The notes beneath the pieces are model-generated. The model was not told the DNA's origin, did no database searches, and saw only the letters and a list, made by a program, of their open reading frames with translations. From positions 3,071,501 to 3,135,500 of the forward strand of contig NZ_CP076723.1 in assembly GCF_018986915.1 (NCBI RefSeq): a DNA stretch of 64,000 bases, in the 5' to 3' direction. Positions 8,024 to 18,681 of this stretch are shown here, one piece after another; position 1 is the first letter of the stretch, and each line of letters starts with the position of its first letter. The position numbers and the translations under genes are program-made. The DNA is from Geomonas oryzisoli. Its GTDB lineage: Bacteria > Desulfobacterota > Desulfuromonadia > Geobacterales > Geobacteraceae.

Positions 8024-8502
8024 GCACCCTCCGTTTCACGGAAGAAGGGGAGCAGGCGATCGTAGGTCGTCAGCAGGGCCTCGGGAAGCACCCGAAGGTC
8101 GGCGGTCACCGACATGAAGTTGCTGTCGCCGTTCCAGCGCGGCACCACGTGCAGGTGGAGGTGGTCGACGACGCCCGCCCCGGCCGCCTTGCCCAGGTTC
8201 AGCCCGATGTTGAAACCGTCGGGACTGCTGGCGCGGGCCAGCACCTCCTTGCACAGCGCCACGGTACGAAACAGCTCCTGCATCTCTTCCCCGGAAAGCT
8301 CGTTCAGCTCGGCGCTGTGACGGTGCAGGGAAACCAGCAGGTGCCCGTTGCAGTACGGGTAGCGGTTCAGCATGACGCGGGCCAGCGGCGTGCGGTGAAT
8401 GATGAGCAGCTCCCGATCGTCCCCCTGCGCGCAGAAGATGCAGCCAGGCGCCGGCGGCTGCGTCAGGTATTCCATCCTCCAGGGCGCCCAAAGCCTGTCC
8501 AT
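8020..8502 (-). CDS. HIT-family nucleotide hydrolase
   Basis: The 160-residue protein is of the histidine-triad class. It starts MDRLWAPWRMEYL, typical of the AP4A-hydrolase/HIT branch with an N-terminal W..WR..Y motif. It carries CIFCA (a zinc CxxC also seen in this branch) and the triad HLHLHVVPRW near residue 120. The middle His acts as nucleophile on the alpha-phosphate of dinucleoside polyphosphates or AMP-lysine-type substrates; the physiological substrate is not predictable. It is first in a two-gene unit with the ROK kinase (4-nt overlap) and diverges from the malic enzyme gene across about 310 bp. Confidence 0.88.
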   Translation of the reverse strand: MDRLWAPWRMEYLTQPPAPGCIFCAQGDDRELLIIHRTPLARVMLNRYPYCNGHLLVSLHRHSAELNELSGEEMQELFRTVALCKEVLARASSPDGFNIGLNLGKAAGAGVVDHLHLHVVPRWNGDSNFMSVTADLRVLPEALLTTYDRLLPFFRETEGA

Positions 8503-8812
8503 GACATCCTCCCCTCGTTTCCAGTTATAGCCGCGAAGATTATCAACCAGATTGTCTCAATTTTCAACCTCGACCTGACATTGCAGGAAAGGCACTGCGG
8601 GTCGTGATGGTCTTGAAATCAATCTGGCGGCACGACCGGAGATTGATCCGGTGACCTGCCATGCTATAATTTCGCATCCCCTTCTACAACTTCCCTTTTC
8701 TGATCAATCTTCATGTGGCAGCACCGTTTCCTTCTTTACACGTAGACATCGCTCCAGCCGTATTTTCCAGTCCGTATAACTCACCGTCCCTACCTGTCTC
8801 GAGGAGGATCCC
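8503..8812. other. Divergent intergenic region, HIT gene / malic enzyme
   Basis: This is a 310-bp region without a gene. It contains a sigma-70-like promoter toward the malic enzyme (8643-8670). The AT-rich segment near 8535-8585 (ATTATCAACCAGATTG, TTTTCAACCTCGACC) may serve the HIT-ROK operon, but I cannot assign clear boxes there. Confidence 0.5.
8643..8670 (+). promoter_or_regulatory. Sigma-70-type promoter of malic enzyme
   Basis: TTGATC (8643-8648), a 16-bp spacer and a perfect TATAAT (8665-8670) give a long leader of about 135 nt before the ATG at 8813. Confidence 0.55.
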
Positions 8813-11128
<2,316 letters not shown>

Positions 11129-11170
11129 CCCGAGGGGCGAGCCCCCATCCTTCCGAGGACAGCTGCTGAA

Positions 11171-11279
11171 CCTCCCCCTCCCTTGACGGGAGGGGGCCGG
11201 GGGGGTGGGTGAAGCTGCCATGAGCATCGGAGGTGGCACCCTCCCCCACCCCCTACCCCCCTCCCGCAAGGGGAGGGGA
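11171..11279. repeat. Family B palindromic repeat, copy 1
   Basis: A hairpin CTCCCTTGACGGGAG is followed by GGGGGGTGGGTGAAGCTGCCA, then a spacer and the complementary arm GGTGGCACCCTCCCCCACCCC, and a second hairpin CTCCCGCAAGGGGAG. The same layout and shared core GGGGGGTGGG(T/G)GAAGCTGCC recur at 38511-38617. Confidence 0.75.
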
Positions 11280-11307
11280 ATCTCCCATGGTTGCGGATGA
11301 ACGTAAA

Positions 11308-11336
11308 AAGGGACCCGTTAAGGTCCCTTGCTTTTT
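11308..11336 (+). terminator. Intrinsic terminator after maeB
   Basis: AAGGGACC (11308-11315) pairs with GGTCCCTT (11322-11329) across a 6-nt loop, followed by GCTTTTT. It terminates maeB transcription before the promoter of the TonB-like gene. Confidence 0.7.
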
Positions 11337-11356
11337 CCGTAAACGTCTTTCTTTGG

Positions 11357-11385
11357 TTGCCAGATCCGACGCGAATTTGTTATAC
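11357..11385 (+). promoter_or_regulatory. Sigma-70-type promoter of the TonB/TolA-like gene
   Basis: TTGCCA (11357-11362), a 17-bp spacer and TTATAC (11380-11385) are present. It implies translation from the ATG at 11449 rather than from upstream starts. Confidence 0.5.
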
Positions 11386-11448
11386 ATGACGGACACTAAC
11401 CATGCCCGCCGCCCCGCTTTTCAGGCCCGGAGAAGGACCCAAGCCGTT

Positions 11449-12189
11449 ATGCAAGACGCGATAGATCCACTTGATCCTCTCCAGGAAGAGAACTACCCGA
11501 CCAGCCTCAACAAGCAGTTGATCACCGGCCTCGGGGTCTCACTGATCTTGCACCTGGTCTGCGCCGCGCTGATCCTGGGCATCCCCGGAGGAGGCGAACC
11601 CGCCCGCCCCGCCGTGACCTACGTCGACCTCAACACCATCCCAGCACCCGTTCCGGCCGCCCCCGCAGTGCAGCCCCAGCCGGAGCCGGAACCCGAACCG
11701 GAACAACCCCAGGAAGAGGCGGAACCGCTCCCGCCGACGCCTCCAGCGCAGCAGGCGCAGGCTGCGCAACCCGCGGCCCCCGTCCCCCAGCCCGCGCAGC
11801 CCCAGACTGCAGTCGAGGAGCGTTCCCACACCACCTTCGGAATGGGACTCACCAAGGGATACTTCAAGCCGCTGAGCGACGGCGAAACGCTGCGCCCGGA
11901 GATCAGGGAGTACTATATTCGGCTGCTGCAGGGGGTAAACGAGAAGTGGTGGCTGGAACAGAAGGATCAGAAGGTGGCGCCGATAGTGGTGAACATCACC
12001 ATCACCCGTAACGGCGAGATCATCGGCAGCACCATCCTGCAAAGTTCGGGGAACATCGTCTACGACCGGGCCGTGCAGAAGACGCTGGAAGCGGCCGGTC
12101 CGCTGCCACCGGTACCCGCCAACTACATCGGGGACTTCTTCCAGGCGCCGGTCCGCCTGGTCCCGCCGCTCAACCTCTTATCCTGGTAA
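11449..12189 (+). CDS. TonB/TolA-like energy-transducing protein
   Basis: 246 residues from ATG 11449, preferred because the likely promoter ends at 11385 and AGAAGGA lies upstream. A cytoplasmic tail of about 22 residues leads to a single TM helix (about 24-45) containing S31-L-I-L-H35, the SxxxH motif of TonB/TolA helices that contact ExbBD/TolQR. A periplasm-spanning Pro/Glu/Gln-rich region follows (about 58-118, with PEPEPEPEQPQEE). The C-terminal domain (about 150-246) has TonB-C features (VVNITITRNGEIIGSTILQS, YDRAVQKTLEAAGPLPP). It probably transduces proton-motive force or maintains the envelope; no ExbB/TolQ genes are adjacent. It converges on the TPR gene with a 3-bp gap. Confidence 0.78.
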   Translation: MQDAIDPLDPLQEENYPTSLNKQLITGLGVSLILHLVCAALILGIPGGGEPARPAVTYVDLNTIPAPVPAAPAVQPQPEPEPEPEQPQEEAEPLPPTPPAQQAQAAQPAAPVPQPAQPQTAVEERSHTTFGMGLTKGYFKPLSDGETLRPEIREYYIRLLQGVNEKWWLEQKDQKVAPIVVNITITRNGEIIGSTILQSSGNIVYDRAVQKTLEAAGPLPPVPANYIGDFFQAPVRLVPPLNLLSW

Positions 12190-12192
12190 GGG

Positions 12193-14052
12193 TCAGCTCC
12201 CCTCTTCCAGCTCCAGGTCGATGATGTCCGGGATTTCCTCGCCCGAAAGGGTGGAAAGCCTGTTGGAAGCATCCTGGTAGGCGGGGTTGGCACGGATCAC
12301 CTCCCGGTACATTTCAATTGCCTCATCTGCCGCGCCTCTTGCCTCCGCCAGCACCCCCAGCTCATAGTTGAGACAGGTACGCTCATCCTTGGAAATGACG
12401 TCCAGGTCCAGGCCGCGCCGCAACAGCTCCTCTGCCTTGGCCGGCTCCCCCTTGTCGCGGTAGCAGATCGCCTGCAGGGTCAGGCAGTCGAAACGGCGCT
12501 GCGGGTTGGCCGCGGCGATGTCGAACTCCTTGATGGCACCGGCGTACATCCCCATCTCCTTGTAGCCGATCCCCAAATCGTAATGCGACTCCAGCTCCTC
12601 GAGGTCGAGGTCGGCTTCCCCGGCTGCGGCGTTCGGAAAGATCTCCTCCCACCCGCGCTGCCTGACCGGCTCCGGGGGGGCGAGCGCTTCCGGCTCCTGC
12701 TCCTCGAGCGGCTCCTGCTCGGACACCAGCTCGAGCTCCGGCTCCGCGAACGGCTCGAGTTCCAGCTCTACTTCCTCGAGCTCGGCCAGCTCCTCCGCCT
12801 GCTCCGGCACCTCGGGCTCTTGCGGCAGCTCCTGCTCCCCTTCTTCCTCCCAGGAGAGCTCGCCGAAAGGAGCTTCCTGGTCCGGCAGGGTCAATTCCAG
12901 TTCCCCTCCCTGTTCCAGGTCGAGCTCAACCACCGGCACCTGCTCCGGCTCGGCCTCCTCCAGTTCCTGGTCAACCTCGTCGAAGTTCAGCTCCAGCGAA
13001 AAATCGAGCGGGAGCTCCACCTCGGCCGCAGGCGCGGCGGCGGGCTCGGGGGGCGCCTGGGGCTCCTCGGAAACCGCAAACGGTTCGGGAGCCGGTGCCG
13101 CCTGGAAACCATCGTCATCCAGGTCGAGATCGATCTCCTCTTCCCAGGCGATGGAACCCGCCGACTCGGCGTCTTCCTGCTCGGTGTCCCAGGGCGCAGG
13201 GGCCTCGTAGGAGGCCGGGGCCGTCGCCGCGGCTGCGGGTTCTGCGGGTTCTGCAAGTTCGGCCTGCGGTGTCGCCGGTGCCGCGAAGGGATCGGGGAGC
13301 TCAGCCGCGGGAGCGTCCCAGTCCGGAAGCGCGGGTTCCTCGATGGGAGCCTCCCAAGGGGCCGCCGCCACACCGGGCACCTCGTCACCTGCGTCGAAAC
13401 CGTTCACGGAAAGCCCTTCATTTTCAAGGGAAACCGGGGGCTCGACGGCTTCCTGTTGCGGGAAGAGCTCCCGGGCGCGGGCTACGACCGAGGCGGCCTC
13501 GCCTGTGAGGCCGCGGCTGCGGAGTCCGGCCTCCAGAGCGGCAAAGGCCTCCCGGGACTGCTCCTGCGCGCCAGTCGCGTACAGCAGCTCCGCATATTTC
13601 AGCTTGGTGGCAGCATGGTCGGCGTCGACGCCCACCATCTTTTCCACCACCTTGAGGGCCTCCTTCAAGTCCCCTTCTCTCTCGTAGTGCGCCACCACCT
13701 GTCCGTATTCGGCCATCGCGTTGCCGATCAGTCCCTGCTGGTGATTCAGGTGGGCGATGGTGAGTGCGGTGGACAGATTGCCGGGGTTGAGACGCTGTAT
13801 CTGCTTATAGGTGGCGATCGCCTTGAGGAAATAGCCGTTGTCGGCGTAGTGCTTGCCGATGTCCTCGTATTGCTGGCTCGCCTCATCCTTGCGGTTGTCG
13901 CGCACCAGGAGCTCGGCCAGACGCTGGCGCGAGCGGAGGTCGCCGGGCTCCATGGCCACCACCTGCTGGTACTCCTTGATAGCCTTGTCGATCTGCCCCT
14001 TCAGCACGAACCGCTGGGCACTCTCAAGAATTTTGTCTTTTTTGGAAGCCAA
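12193..14052 (-). CDS. TPR-repeat protein with long acidic linker
   Basis: The 619-residue protein begins with tandem TPR helices (about 1-195; e.g. GQIDKAIKEYQQVVAMEPGD, NGYFLKAIATYKQIQRLNPG). A very acidic, Pro/Ala/Glu-rich low-complexity segment spans about 205-475. A second TPR block follows (about 487-610; YKEMGMYAGAIKEFDIAAAN, ADEAIEMYREVIRANPAYQD). No signal peptide or membrane helix is seen, so it is probably a cytoplasmic scaffold. It lies 62 nt downstream of the transglutaminase/DUF58/MoxR genes on the same strand, where TPR partners of MoxR systems are often found. Related proteins (FrzS- or social motility-type TPR proteins) share this layout, but function is not assigned. Confidence 0.8.
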   Translation of the reverse strand: MASKKDKILESAQRFVLKGQIDKAIKEYQQVVAMEPGDLRSRQRLAELLVRDNRKDEASQQYEDIGKHYADNGYFLKAIATYKQIQRLNPGNLSTALTIAHLNHQQGLIGNAMAEYGQVVAHYEREGDLKEALKVVEKMVGVDADHAATKLKYAELLYATGAQEQSREAFAALEAGLRSRGLTGEAASVVARARELFPQQEAVEPPVSLENEGLSVNGFDAGDEVPGVAAAPWEAPIEEPALPDWDAPAAELPDPFAAPATPQAELAEPAEPAAAATAPASYEAPAPWDTEQEDAESAGSIAWEEEIDLDLDDDGFQAAPAPEPFAVSEEPQAPPEPAAAPAAEVELPLDFSLELNFDEVDQELEEAEPEQVPVVELDLEQGGELELTLPDQEAPFGELSWEEEGEQELPQEPEVPEQAEELAELEEVELELEPFAEPELELVSEQEPLEEQEPEALAPPEPVRQRGWEEIFPNAAAGEADLDLEELESHYDLGIGYKEMGMYAGAIKEFDIAAANPQRRFDCLTLQAICYRDKGEPAKAEELLRRGLDLDVISKDERTCLNYELGVLAEARGAADEAIEMYREVIRANPAYQDASNRLSTLSGEEIPDIIDLELEEGS

Positions 14053-14114
14053 GTTAACGCCTCGTAACCGCTGAGAATACGGAATGCTAAAACTAAATCA
14101 AACCCGGTCCGGTG

Positions 14115-16001
14115 TCAAGGACGATCCTGGGATACTTCCCGAACGATTTGCTCGAGCTCTGCGGCCTCGACGCGGCTTAAGGGGCGATCGTGGTAGACGG
14201 CGGAGCCGTACACGGCGGCGAAGCGGGCCAGGTGCCGGTCGTGCAGCCGGGCGGAGAGTTCGAAGAGTCCCTCGTTCCCGCTGATCTCTCCGGGGTACCG
14301 CTTGGCCAGCTGGCGGAGCATGCGTCGCAGAAGACGCGCCTCGACAGTGGCCGGTCGCCGTCTGCGCCACAGGATCCAAAGCAGCAGCGGCACCACAGCG
14401 AGCAGGGCCAGCAGCCCCCCTCTCCCGAAGGAAGTGGGCAAGTGCAGGTTCCGTGCTTTGCTCCCGGCATTTCGCACCAAGGCCAACTGTTTGTCAAGGT
14501 CATAGGTGACCACGGCCTGGTCCCAATAAAAGCCGACCATGTCGAGGTACATGGAAATCCCCCTCGCCTGGCTGCCGCGCACCGTCCCCAGTGCCCACGC
14601 GCTCGGGTCCACCATCCGCCACCCCACCCCATCCAGGTACGCCTCCACCCAGACGTGCGCCATATCCTCGGTGACCAGGTAGTAACCGCCGATGTCGTTG
14701 TAGGTCCCGCCGCGGTACCCTCCGACCAGGCGCGAGGGAACCCCGGCCAGTCGCAGCAGCAACGCGTAACAGGAGGCGAAGTACTCGCAGTTGCCACGCT
14801 TCTTGTCGAAGAGGAAGGCACCCAGCGGGTCTTCACCGACCGGAAGGTCGGTGTTGGCGTAGCGCAGGCGCTGGTCGCGGAAGAAAGCCTCCAGTGCCGT
14901 CATCTTCTCTTCGGTACTCCGGCCGGTACGCGCCAGCTCGCGCCCCAGGGCCCGCATCCGTTCCGAGACCTGCTCCGGAAGCCGGAGGTAGAAGTCCCGT
15001 TCGATGTGCCTGGTCCGGAGCGTGTCGGCGAGTACCGACTCGGCACGGTACCTCACCTTTTTGTCCAGGGGGCGCCGGGACACGAAGGTGCCGTCGCTGG
15101 CCCCCTCGTTGCGCAGGTCCGAGACGGCGCGGGTGACGTTGAGGGCGGGGAGATAGGAGGTAGCCGAGCGCTCGGGATAAATCTCCTGGAGCACCGCGTC
15201 CCCCTTGGCTACCGATGGGGCATCGCCGGCTACCGGCTCGCGCACCCAGGCGTCCTTTTTGAACGCGTTCAGAACCACCGCACGCCAGTACAGTTTCTGT
15301 TCCGGGACCTTGGGGGTCACCGCCCTCAGCACCACCCCCTTCACTTCCGAGACGGCCGGAGCGCTCCCCGGCTGCACCGTGTCCGACAGTCCCGTCTTCT
15401 TCCCTGCCGGCCCGTTCAAGAAGTTCCACATCGGATACTGCGTCCTGGGCAGGACGAAGAAGAGCAACAGGAGCAGCGGCAGCGAAGCGACCGGCATCAG
15501 CGCTGCCACGGTCAGCACCATCTTCGCCTCCCGCCCCGGCAGGACGGTTGCCGGATCCTGGGCGTGGAAGGTCAACAGCACCAGGGCCACGGCCACCAGG
15601 ATCAGCAGGGAGAAGATATACACCAGGAAAACGGCGGATATTTCGTAGAGTGATGAGGCGGCCAGACAGAAGAGGGAAAGGGCGAAGGCCTGCAGGTAGT
15701 TGCGCCCGATCCGCTCGCCCAGAAGCCTTACGCCGAGAAAGACGACCAGCAGGTCGGCCGTTACCGGCACCAGCCGGCTCAGGGAGAACTGCGAAGCGAG
15801 GAAGAAAAAGAGCAGTATCGAGGCCGGTGTCAGCACCCGTGGCGGCAAGGGCCGCCCGCGGAACTGCAGGTAGGCCGCAAGCAGGAGCGCCGCCGGGAAG
15901 AAGTAGCGCGCGAAGGGGTCGAGGTAGGCCTGCAGGGGCAGGTACCCGATCAGGGCGATGCAGGCGGTGAGCCCGCTCAGAAGCAGGTCAATTCTTACCA
16001 T
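14115..16001 (-). CDS. TgpA-like membrane protein with transglutaminase domain (DUF3488/DUF4129 architecture)
   Basis: About 628 residues. The N-terminal 190 residues contain several TM helices (LLLSGLTACIALIGYLPLQA onward). A periplasmic transglutaminase-like domain carries catalytic Cys in GNCEYFASCYALLLRLAGVP, His in AHVWVEAYLDGVGW and Asp in MVDPSAW. A further TM helix near 530 (GLLALLAVVPLLLWILW) precedes a cytoplasmic helical tail. This matches TgpA-type proteins that accompany MoxR and DUF58 genes; a protease or cross-linking role in the envelope is presumed, the substrate unknown. The start overlaps the DUF58 gene; ATG 16001 is preferred over TTG 16010. Confidence 0.85.
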   Translation of the reverse strand: MVRIDLLLSGLTACIALIGYLPLQAYLDPFARYFFPAALLLAAYLQFRGRPLPPRVLTPASILLFFFLASQFSLSRLVPVTADLLVVFLGVRLLGERIGRNYLQAFALSLFCLAASSLYEISAVFLVYIFSLLILVAVALVLLTFHAQDPATVLPGREAKMVLTVAALMPVASLPLLLLLFFVLPRTQYPMWNFLNGPAGKKTGLSDTVQPGSAPAVSEVKGVVLRAVTPKVPEQKLYWRAVVLNAFKKDAWVREPVAGDAPSVAKGDAVLQEIYPERSATSYLPALNVTRAVSDLRNEGASDGTFVSRRPLDKKVRYRAESVLADTLRTRHIERDFYLRLPEQVSERMRALGRELARTGRSTEEKMTALEAFFRDQRLRYANTDLPVGEDPLGAFLFDKKRGNCEYFASCYALLLRLAGVPSRLVGGYRGGTYNDIGGYYLVTEDMAHVWVEAYLDGVGWRMVDPSAWALGTVRGSQARGISMYLDMVGFYWDQAVVTYDLDKQLALVRNAGSKARNLHLPTSFGRGGLLALLAVVPLLLWILWRRRRPATVEARLLRRMLRQLAKRYPGEISGNEGLFELSARLHDRHLARFAAVYGSAVYHDRPLSRVEAAELEQIVREVSQDRP

Positions 16002-16950
16002 GGTTGCCAAGTTCCGTGAGGAGCCTCAGGCGATGGCTCCTGGTGCTGCCGGGGGGGATGACACGCTCCCCCAGCTTCAGGCCGACTGGGCGTCCCCCCT
16101 TGATGAGGCGGTTCACCAGGAAGGTACAGAAAGAGAGGCGCTGTTCCACGTCGCGCCCGGGGATCGAATCAAGCTCGAGCAGCAGCGGTTCGGCGGCCGT
16201 CGCGGTGAGCTCCTTCACCTTGAACACCTCATGCTTGGCGGACAGGCGCCAGTGGATCAGTTTCAGGGGCTCCCCGCCCCGGTAGTCCGAGATCTTGGCC
16301 AGCTCCCCGTCGTAACCCGCGGAGGCGGTGGCGGCCGCCTCCCCGGCATCGGGCTTTCCGCCCGGCGCCGGGACCTGCAGCGGGCGCGGCGCGGGAAAAA
16401 CCGTGCAATCCTGGTGGATAGGCAGCGACGTGGCACGGATGAAGAAGTTGACGGGAAAGGGGGAACTGATCGAAGCCTCGGCCAGTTGCAGGGGGCCGCG
16501 CACGGGAAAGGAAAGCAGCAGCGCCCCCGACTGCGGGCGTTTTCTCTCCACGAGGAGAAAGGATGTCGTTTCTCCCAAAACGGCCACCCGGATCAGGAAG
16601 GACGGCAGGAACTTCTTCGCGTTATGGAGCGTGATGGAGAGGAAGGTGTCCGTGCCGGCATAGACCTCGTCCGGCAGGTGCACGTTCAGGGTGAGCCCCC
16701 GAATGTTCAGCCACCCCAGCACCCCGGTGGTCGCCATGAAAGCGAGCATGGCGGCGACGATGAGAAAAAGGAGGTTGTTGCCGGTGTTGACCGCGGACAC
16801 CCCCAACAGCAGCGTGGAGGCCACGTAGAGCCCGCCCCCCGTGGTCAGCTTTATGTGAGAGGGAGGGGTATCTCTTTTAAGATCGCGTTTAATACGTGCT
16901 CCTTGTCCACTCCTTCGTGCTCGGGGCGGAAGATGAGGCGGTGCGGGCAA
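15988..16950 (-). CDS. DUF58-domain protein
   Basis: The DUF58 hallmark DYRGGEPLKLIHWRLSAKHE (about residues 224-243 of the long reading) is intact. Two hydrophobic segments (about 42-60 and 64-82, GGLYVASTLLLGVSAVNTGN) anchor it in the membrane. DUF58 proteins have a VWA-like fold and work with MoxR ATPases in complex maturation or envelope stress. The start is unclear. The only ATG/GTG/TTG covering the N-terminus is TTG at 16950, deep inside moxR and without a clear ribosome site. An ATT at 16893 has AAGGAG exactly 5 nt upstream and would give IKRDLKRDTPPSHIKLTTGG as N-terminus. It overlaps moxR at its 5' end and the transglutaminase gene at its 3' end. Confidence 0.83.
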   Translation of the reverse strand: MPAPPHLPPRARRSGQGARIKRDLKRDTPPSHIKLTTGGGLYVASTLLLGVSAVNTGNNLLFLIVAAMLAFMATTGVLGWLNIRGLTLNVHLPDEVYAGTDTFLSITLHNAKKFLPSFLIRVAVLGETTSFLLVERKRPQSGALLLSFPVRGPLQLAEASISSPFPVNFFIRATSLPIHQDCTVFPAPRPLQVPAPGGKPDAGEAAATASAGYDGELAKISDYRGGEPLKLIHWRLSAKHEVFKVKELTATAAEPLLLELDSIPGRDVEQRLSFCTFLVNRLIKGGRPVGLKLGERVIPPGSTRSHRLRLLTELGNHGKN

Positions 16951-17795
16951 ACGGCGTGGGCGACATCCCTGACGTCCTCGGGCGCCACGAAGTCGCGGCC
17001 ATGCAGGTAGGCGGCCGCCTTGGCGGCGTCGACCATGCCGATGCCGCCGCGGGTGGAGAGGCCGGCCTGGATCAGTGGGTGGTTGCGGGTCGCCTTGATG
17101 ATGGCGTAGACGTAGTCGGTCACCCTCTCGCCCACGTACACCTCGCTCTTCACGGTGGCGATCGCGGTGACCAGGTCATCCATCCGCACCAGCGCCGGGA
17201 TGTGCATGATATCGTCCCGGATGCTCCCCTGCCTCAGGATACCCTTCTCGATCTCCTCGGGGGGGTAGCCGATGCCGGTGCGGATCAGGAAGCGGTCCAT
17301 CTGCGACTCGGGCAGGGGATACGTCCCCACCTGCTCCACCGGGTTCTGCGTCGCCAGCACCAAAAAGGGCTCGGGGAGCTGATAGGTGACCCCCTCGACG
17401 GTGACGCGGCGCTCCTCCATCGCCTCCAGGAGCGCGCTCTGGGTCTTGGGCATGGCGCGGTTGATCTCGTCGATCAGGACGATGTTGTTGAAGATGGGGC
17501 CCCGGATGAAGTTGAAGCGCCCCTCGGTGCGGTCGAAGACGGAGAGACCGGTGATGTCGGAGGGGAGCAGGTCGCTGGTGCACTGGACCCGGCCGAAGGA
17601 GAGCCCCAGGGCGCTGGCGAAAGCGAGGGCCATGGTGGTCTTGCCCAGGCCCGGGATGTCCTCCAGGAGGATGTGACCGCCGGTCAGAAGGGCCATCAGG
17701 CTCAGGCGCAGGGCCCTCACCTTTCCCTTGAGGTGCTGGATGGAGAGCTCCTCCAGCACCGCGTTCATCTCGTCTACCTTGGCTAGCTTCTGCAC
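16851..17795 (-). CDS. MoxR-family AAA+ ATPase
   Basis: 314 residues from GTG 17795, chosen for AGGAGG 8 nt upstream (a longer reading to 17843 adds non-homologous residues). Walker A is EDIPGLGKTTMA, Walker B VLIDEINRA, sensor I LATQNPVEQVGTYPLPESQ, and the arginine-finger region QMDRFLIR, all typical of MoxR. It probably remodels or activates partner proteins together with the downstream DUF58 and transglutaminase proteins. The gene heads this cluster. A strong terminator (17850-17881) separates it from queE, although no clear promoter boxes were identified in the 55 bp before the start. Confidence 0.9.
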   Translation of the reverse strand: MQKLAKVDEMNAVLEELSIQHLKGKVRALRLSLMALLTGGHILLEDIPGLGKTTMALAFASALGLSFGRVQCTSDLLPSDITGLSVFDRTEGRFNFIRGPIFNNIVLIDEINRAMPKTQSALLEAMEERRVTVEGVTYQLPEPFLVLATQNPVEQVGTYPLPESQMDRFLIRTGIGYPPEEIEKGILRQGSIRDDIMHIPALVRMDDLVTAIATVKSEVYVGERVTDYVYAIIKATRNHPLIQAGLSTRGGIGMVDAAKAAAYLHGRDFVAPEDVRDVAHAVCPHRLIFRPEHEGVDKEHVLNAILKEIPLPLT

Positions 17796-17849
17796 GTGGA
17801 AAACCTCCTGGACGATGCCACAGCCACTCATTATAACGGGCACCCCGCC

Positions 17850-17881
17850 AAAATGAAAGGGCGCCCGGAACGGGCGCCCTT
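17850..17881 (-). terminator. Intrinsic terminator between queE and moxR
   Basis: An 11-bp stem AAGGGCGCCCG/CGGGCGCCCTT (17857-17867 with 17871-17881) has a 3-nt loop and, on the minus strand, is followed by TCATTTTGG. It ends the queD-queE transcript. Confidence 0.65.
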
Positions 17882-17928
17882 AGGCTCTGTCGTGTCTCCC
17901 CTCCCCCACTGGAGAGAGAGGACGCGGG

Positions 17929-18681
17929 CTAGAGCTGCCCCATGAACTTGTGGGTCTGCGGGATGACCCGCACCTCCCTGAGTGACGAGCAGAGTTCCTG
18001 GAGTTCCAGGGTCCGCAGGGCGTCGATGCCGATGCTCCCGTCGGCGCGGGTCACCGGCTGTAGGATGAGCGGGATGGCCGGATCCACCGAGGCGATCATG
18101 GCGCAGGCGCGCTGGATCTCCCAGTCCTCGGTCCCCTGGGCCACCACGATCTTGACGAAGACCTCCTTTATGGCCGCAAGCTCGAGGAAGGCGTGGTGCT
18201 GGTCCCACAGCTCAGGGCAGCCGGTCGAGGAGGGAAGCTTGATGTCCATCCCGATCGAGTCCAGATGCGGGATGAGCGGCGCCAGCGCCTCGGGGAGGGT
18301 CCCGTTGGTTTCCAGGTAAATAGGGAGGAGCTTTTTCAGCACCGGCAGCCACTCTTCGAGCAGGGTCCCGAAGAGAAGCGGTTCGCCGCCGGTGACGCTG
18401 ATGGAGTGGTGGATCCCCGGCCAGGCGGCGGTCCAGCTTTCGATCAGGGTGGCCACACGCTCCAGTGGAACCGGGTTGGGCACCTTGAAAAAATCGCGCC
18501 GCCCCGGGGTGAGCTCCAGCAGGCAGTCATCGGGAACGGCGCTCATGCCGGGGGTGTCGCAGAAATTGCAGTTCAGGTTGCAGCCGGAGAAGCGCAGGAA
18601 TACCTGGCGCAGGCCGACCAGCACCCCCTCCCCCTGGATGGAGGAGAAACATTCGACCAGGGGCGCCTGCAGTTTACTCAT
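17929..18681 (-). CDS. queE: 7-carboxy-7-deazaguanine synthase, radical SAM
   Basis: The 250-residue protein has the QueE N-terminal motif CFSSIQGEGVLVGLRQVFLR and the radical-SAM cluster motif C34-N-L-N-C38-N-F-C41 (CX3CX2C). SVTGGEPLLF provides the GGEP SAM-binding loop. It converts 6-carboxy-tetrahydropterin to CDG in queuosine (7-deazaguanine) biosynthesis. It lies directly downstream of queD with an 8-nt overlap, so the two consecutive pathway steps are translated together. QueC and QueF are not in the window. C-terminal WDQHHAF and KEVFVKIVVAQG segments fit the shorter family variants. Confidence 0.92.
   Translation of the reverse strand: MSKLQAPLVECFSSIQGEGVLVGLRQVFLRFSGCNLNCNFCDTPGMSAVPDDCLLELTPGRRDFFKVPNPVPLERVATLIESWTAAWPGIHHSISVTGGEPLLFGTLLEEWLPVLKKLLPIYLETNGTLPEALAPLIPHLDSIGMDIKLPSSTGCPELWDQHHAFLELAAIKEVFVKIVVAQGTEDWEIQRACAMIASVDPAIPLILQPVTRADGSIGIDALRTLELQELCSSLREVRVIPQTHKFMGQL

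Noticed and set aside
8713-8728. TGGCAGCACCGTTTCC as a possible sigma-54 site
   Set aside because: It lacks the invariant GC of the -12 element at correct spacing; the TATAAT promoter upstream explains maeB better.
11233-11448. Longer N-terminus for the TonB-like protein
   Set aside because: It would translate a repeat and the terminator and promoter region.
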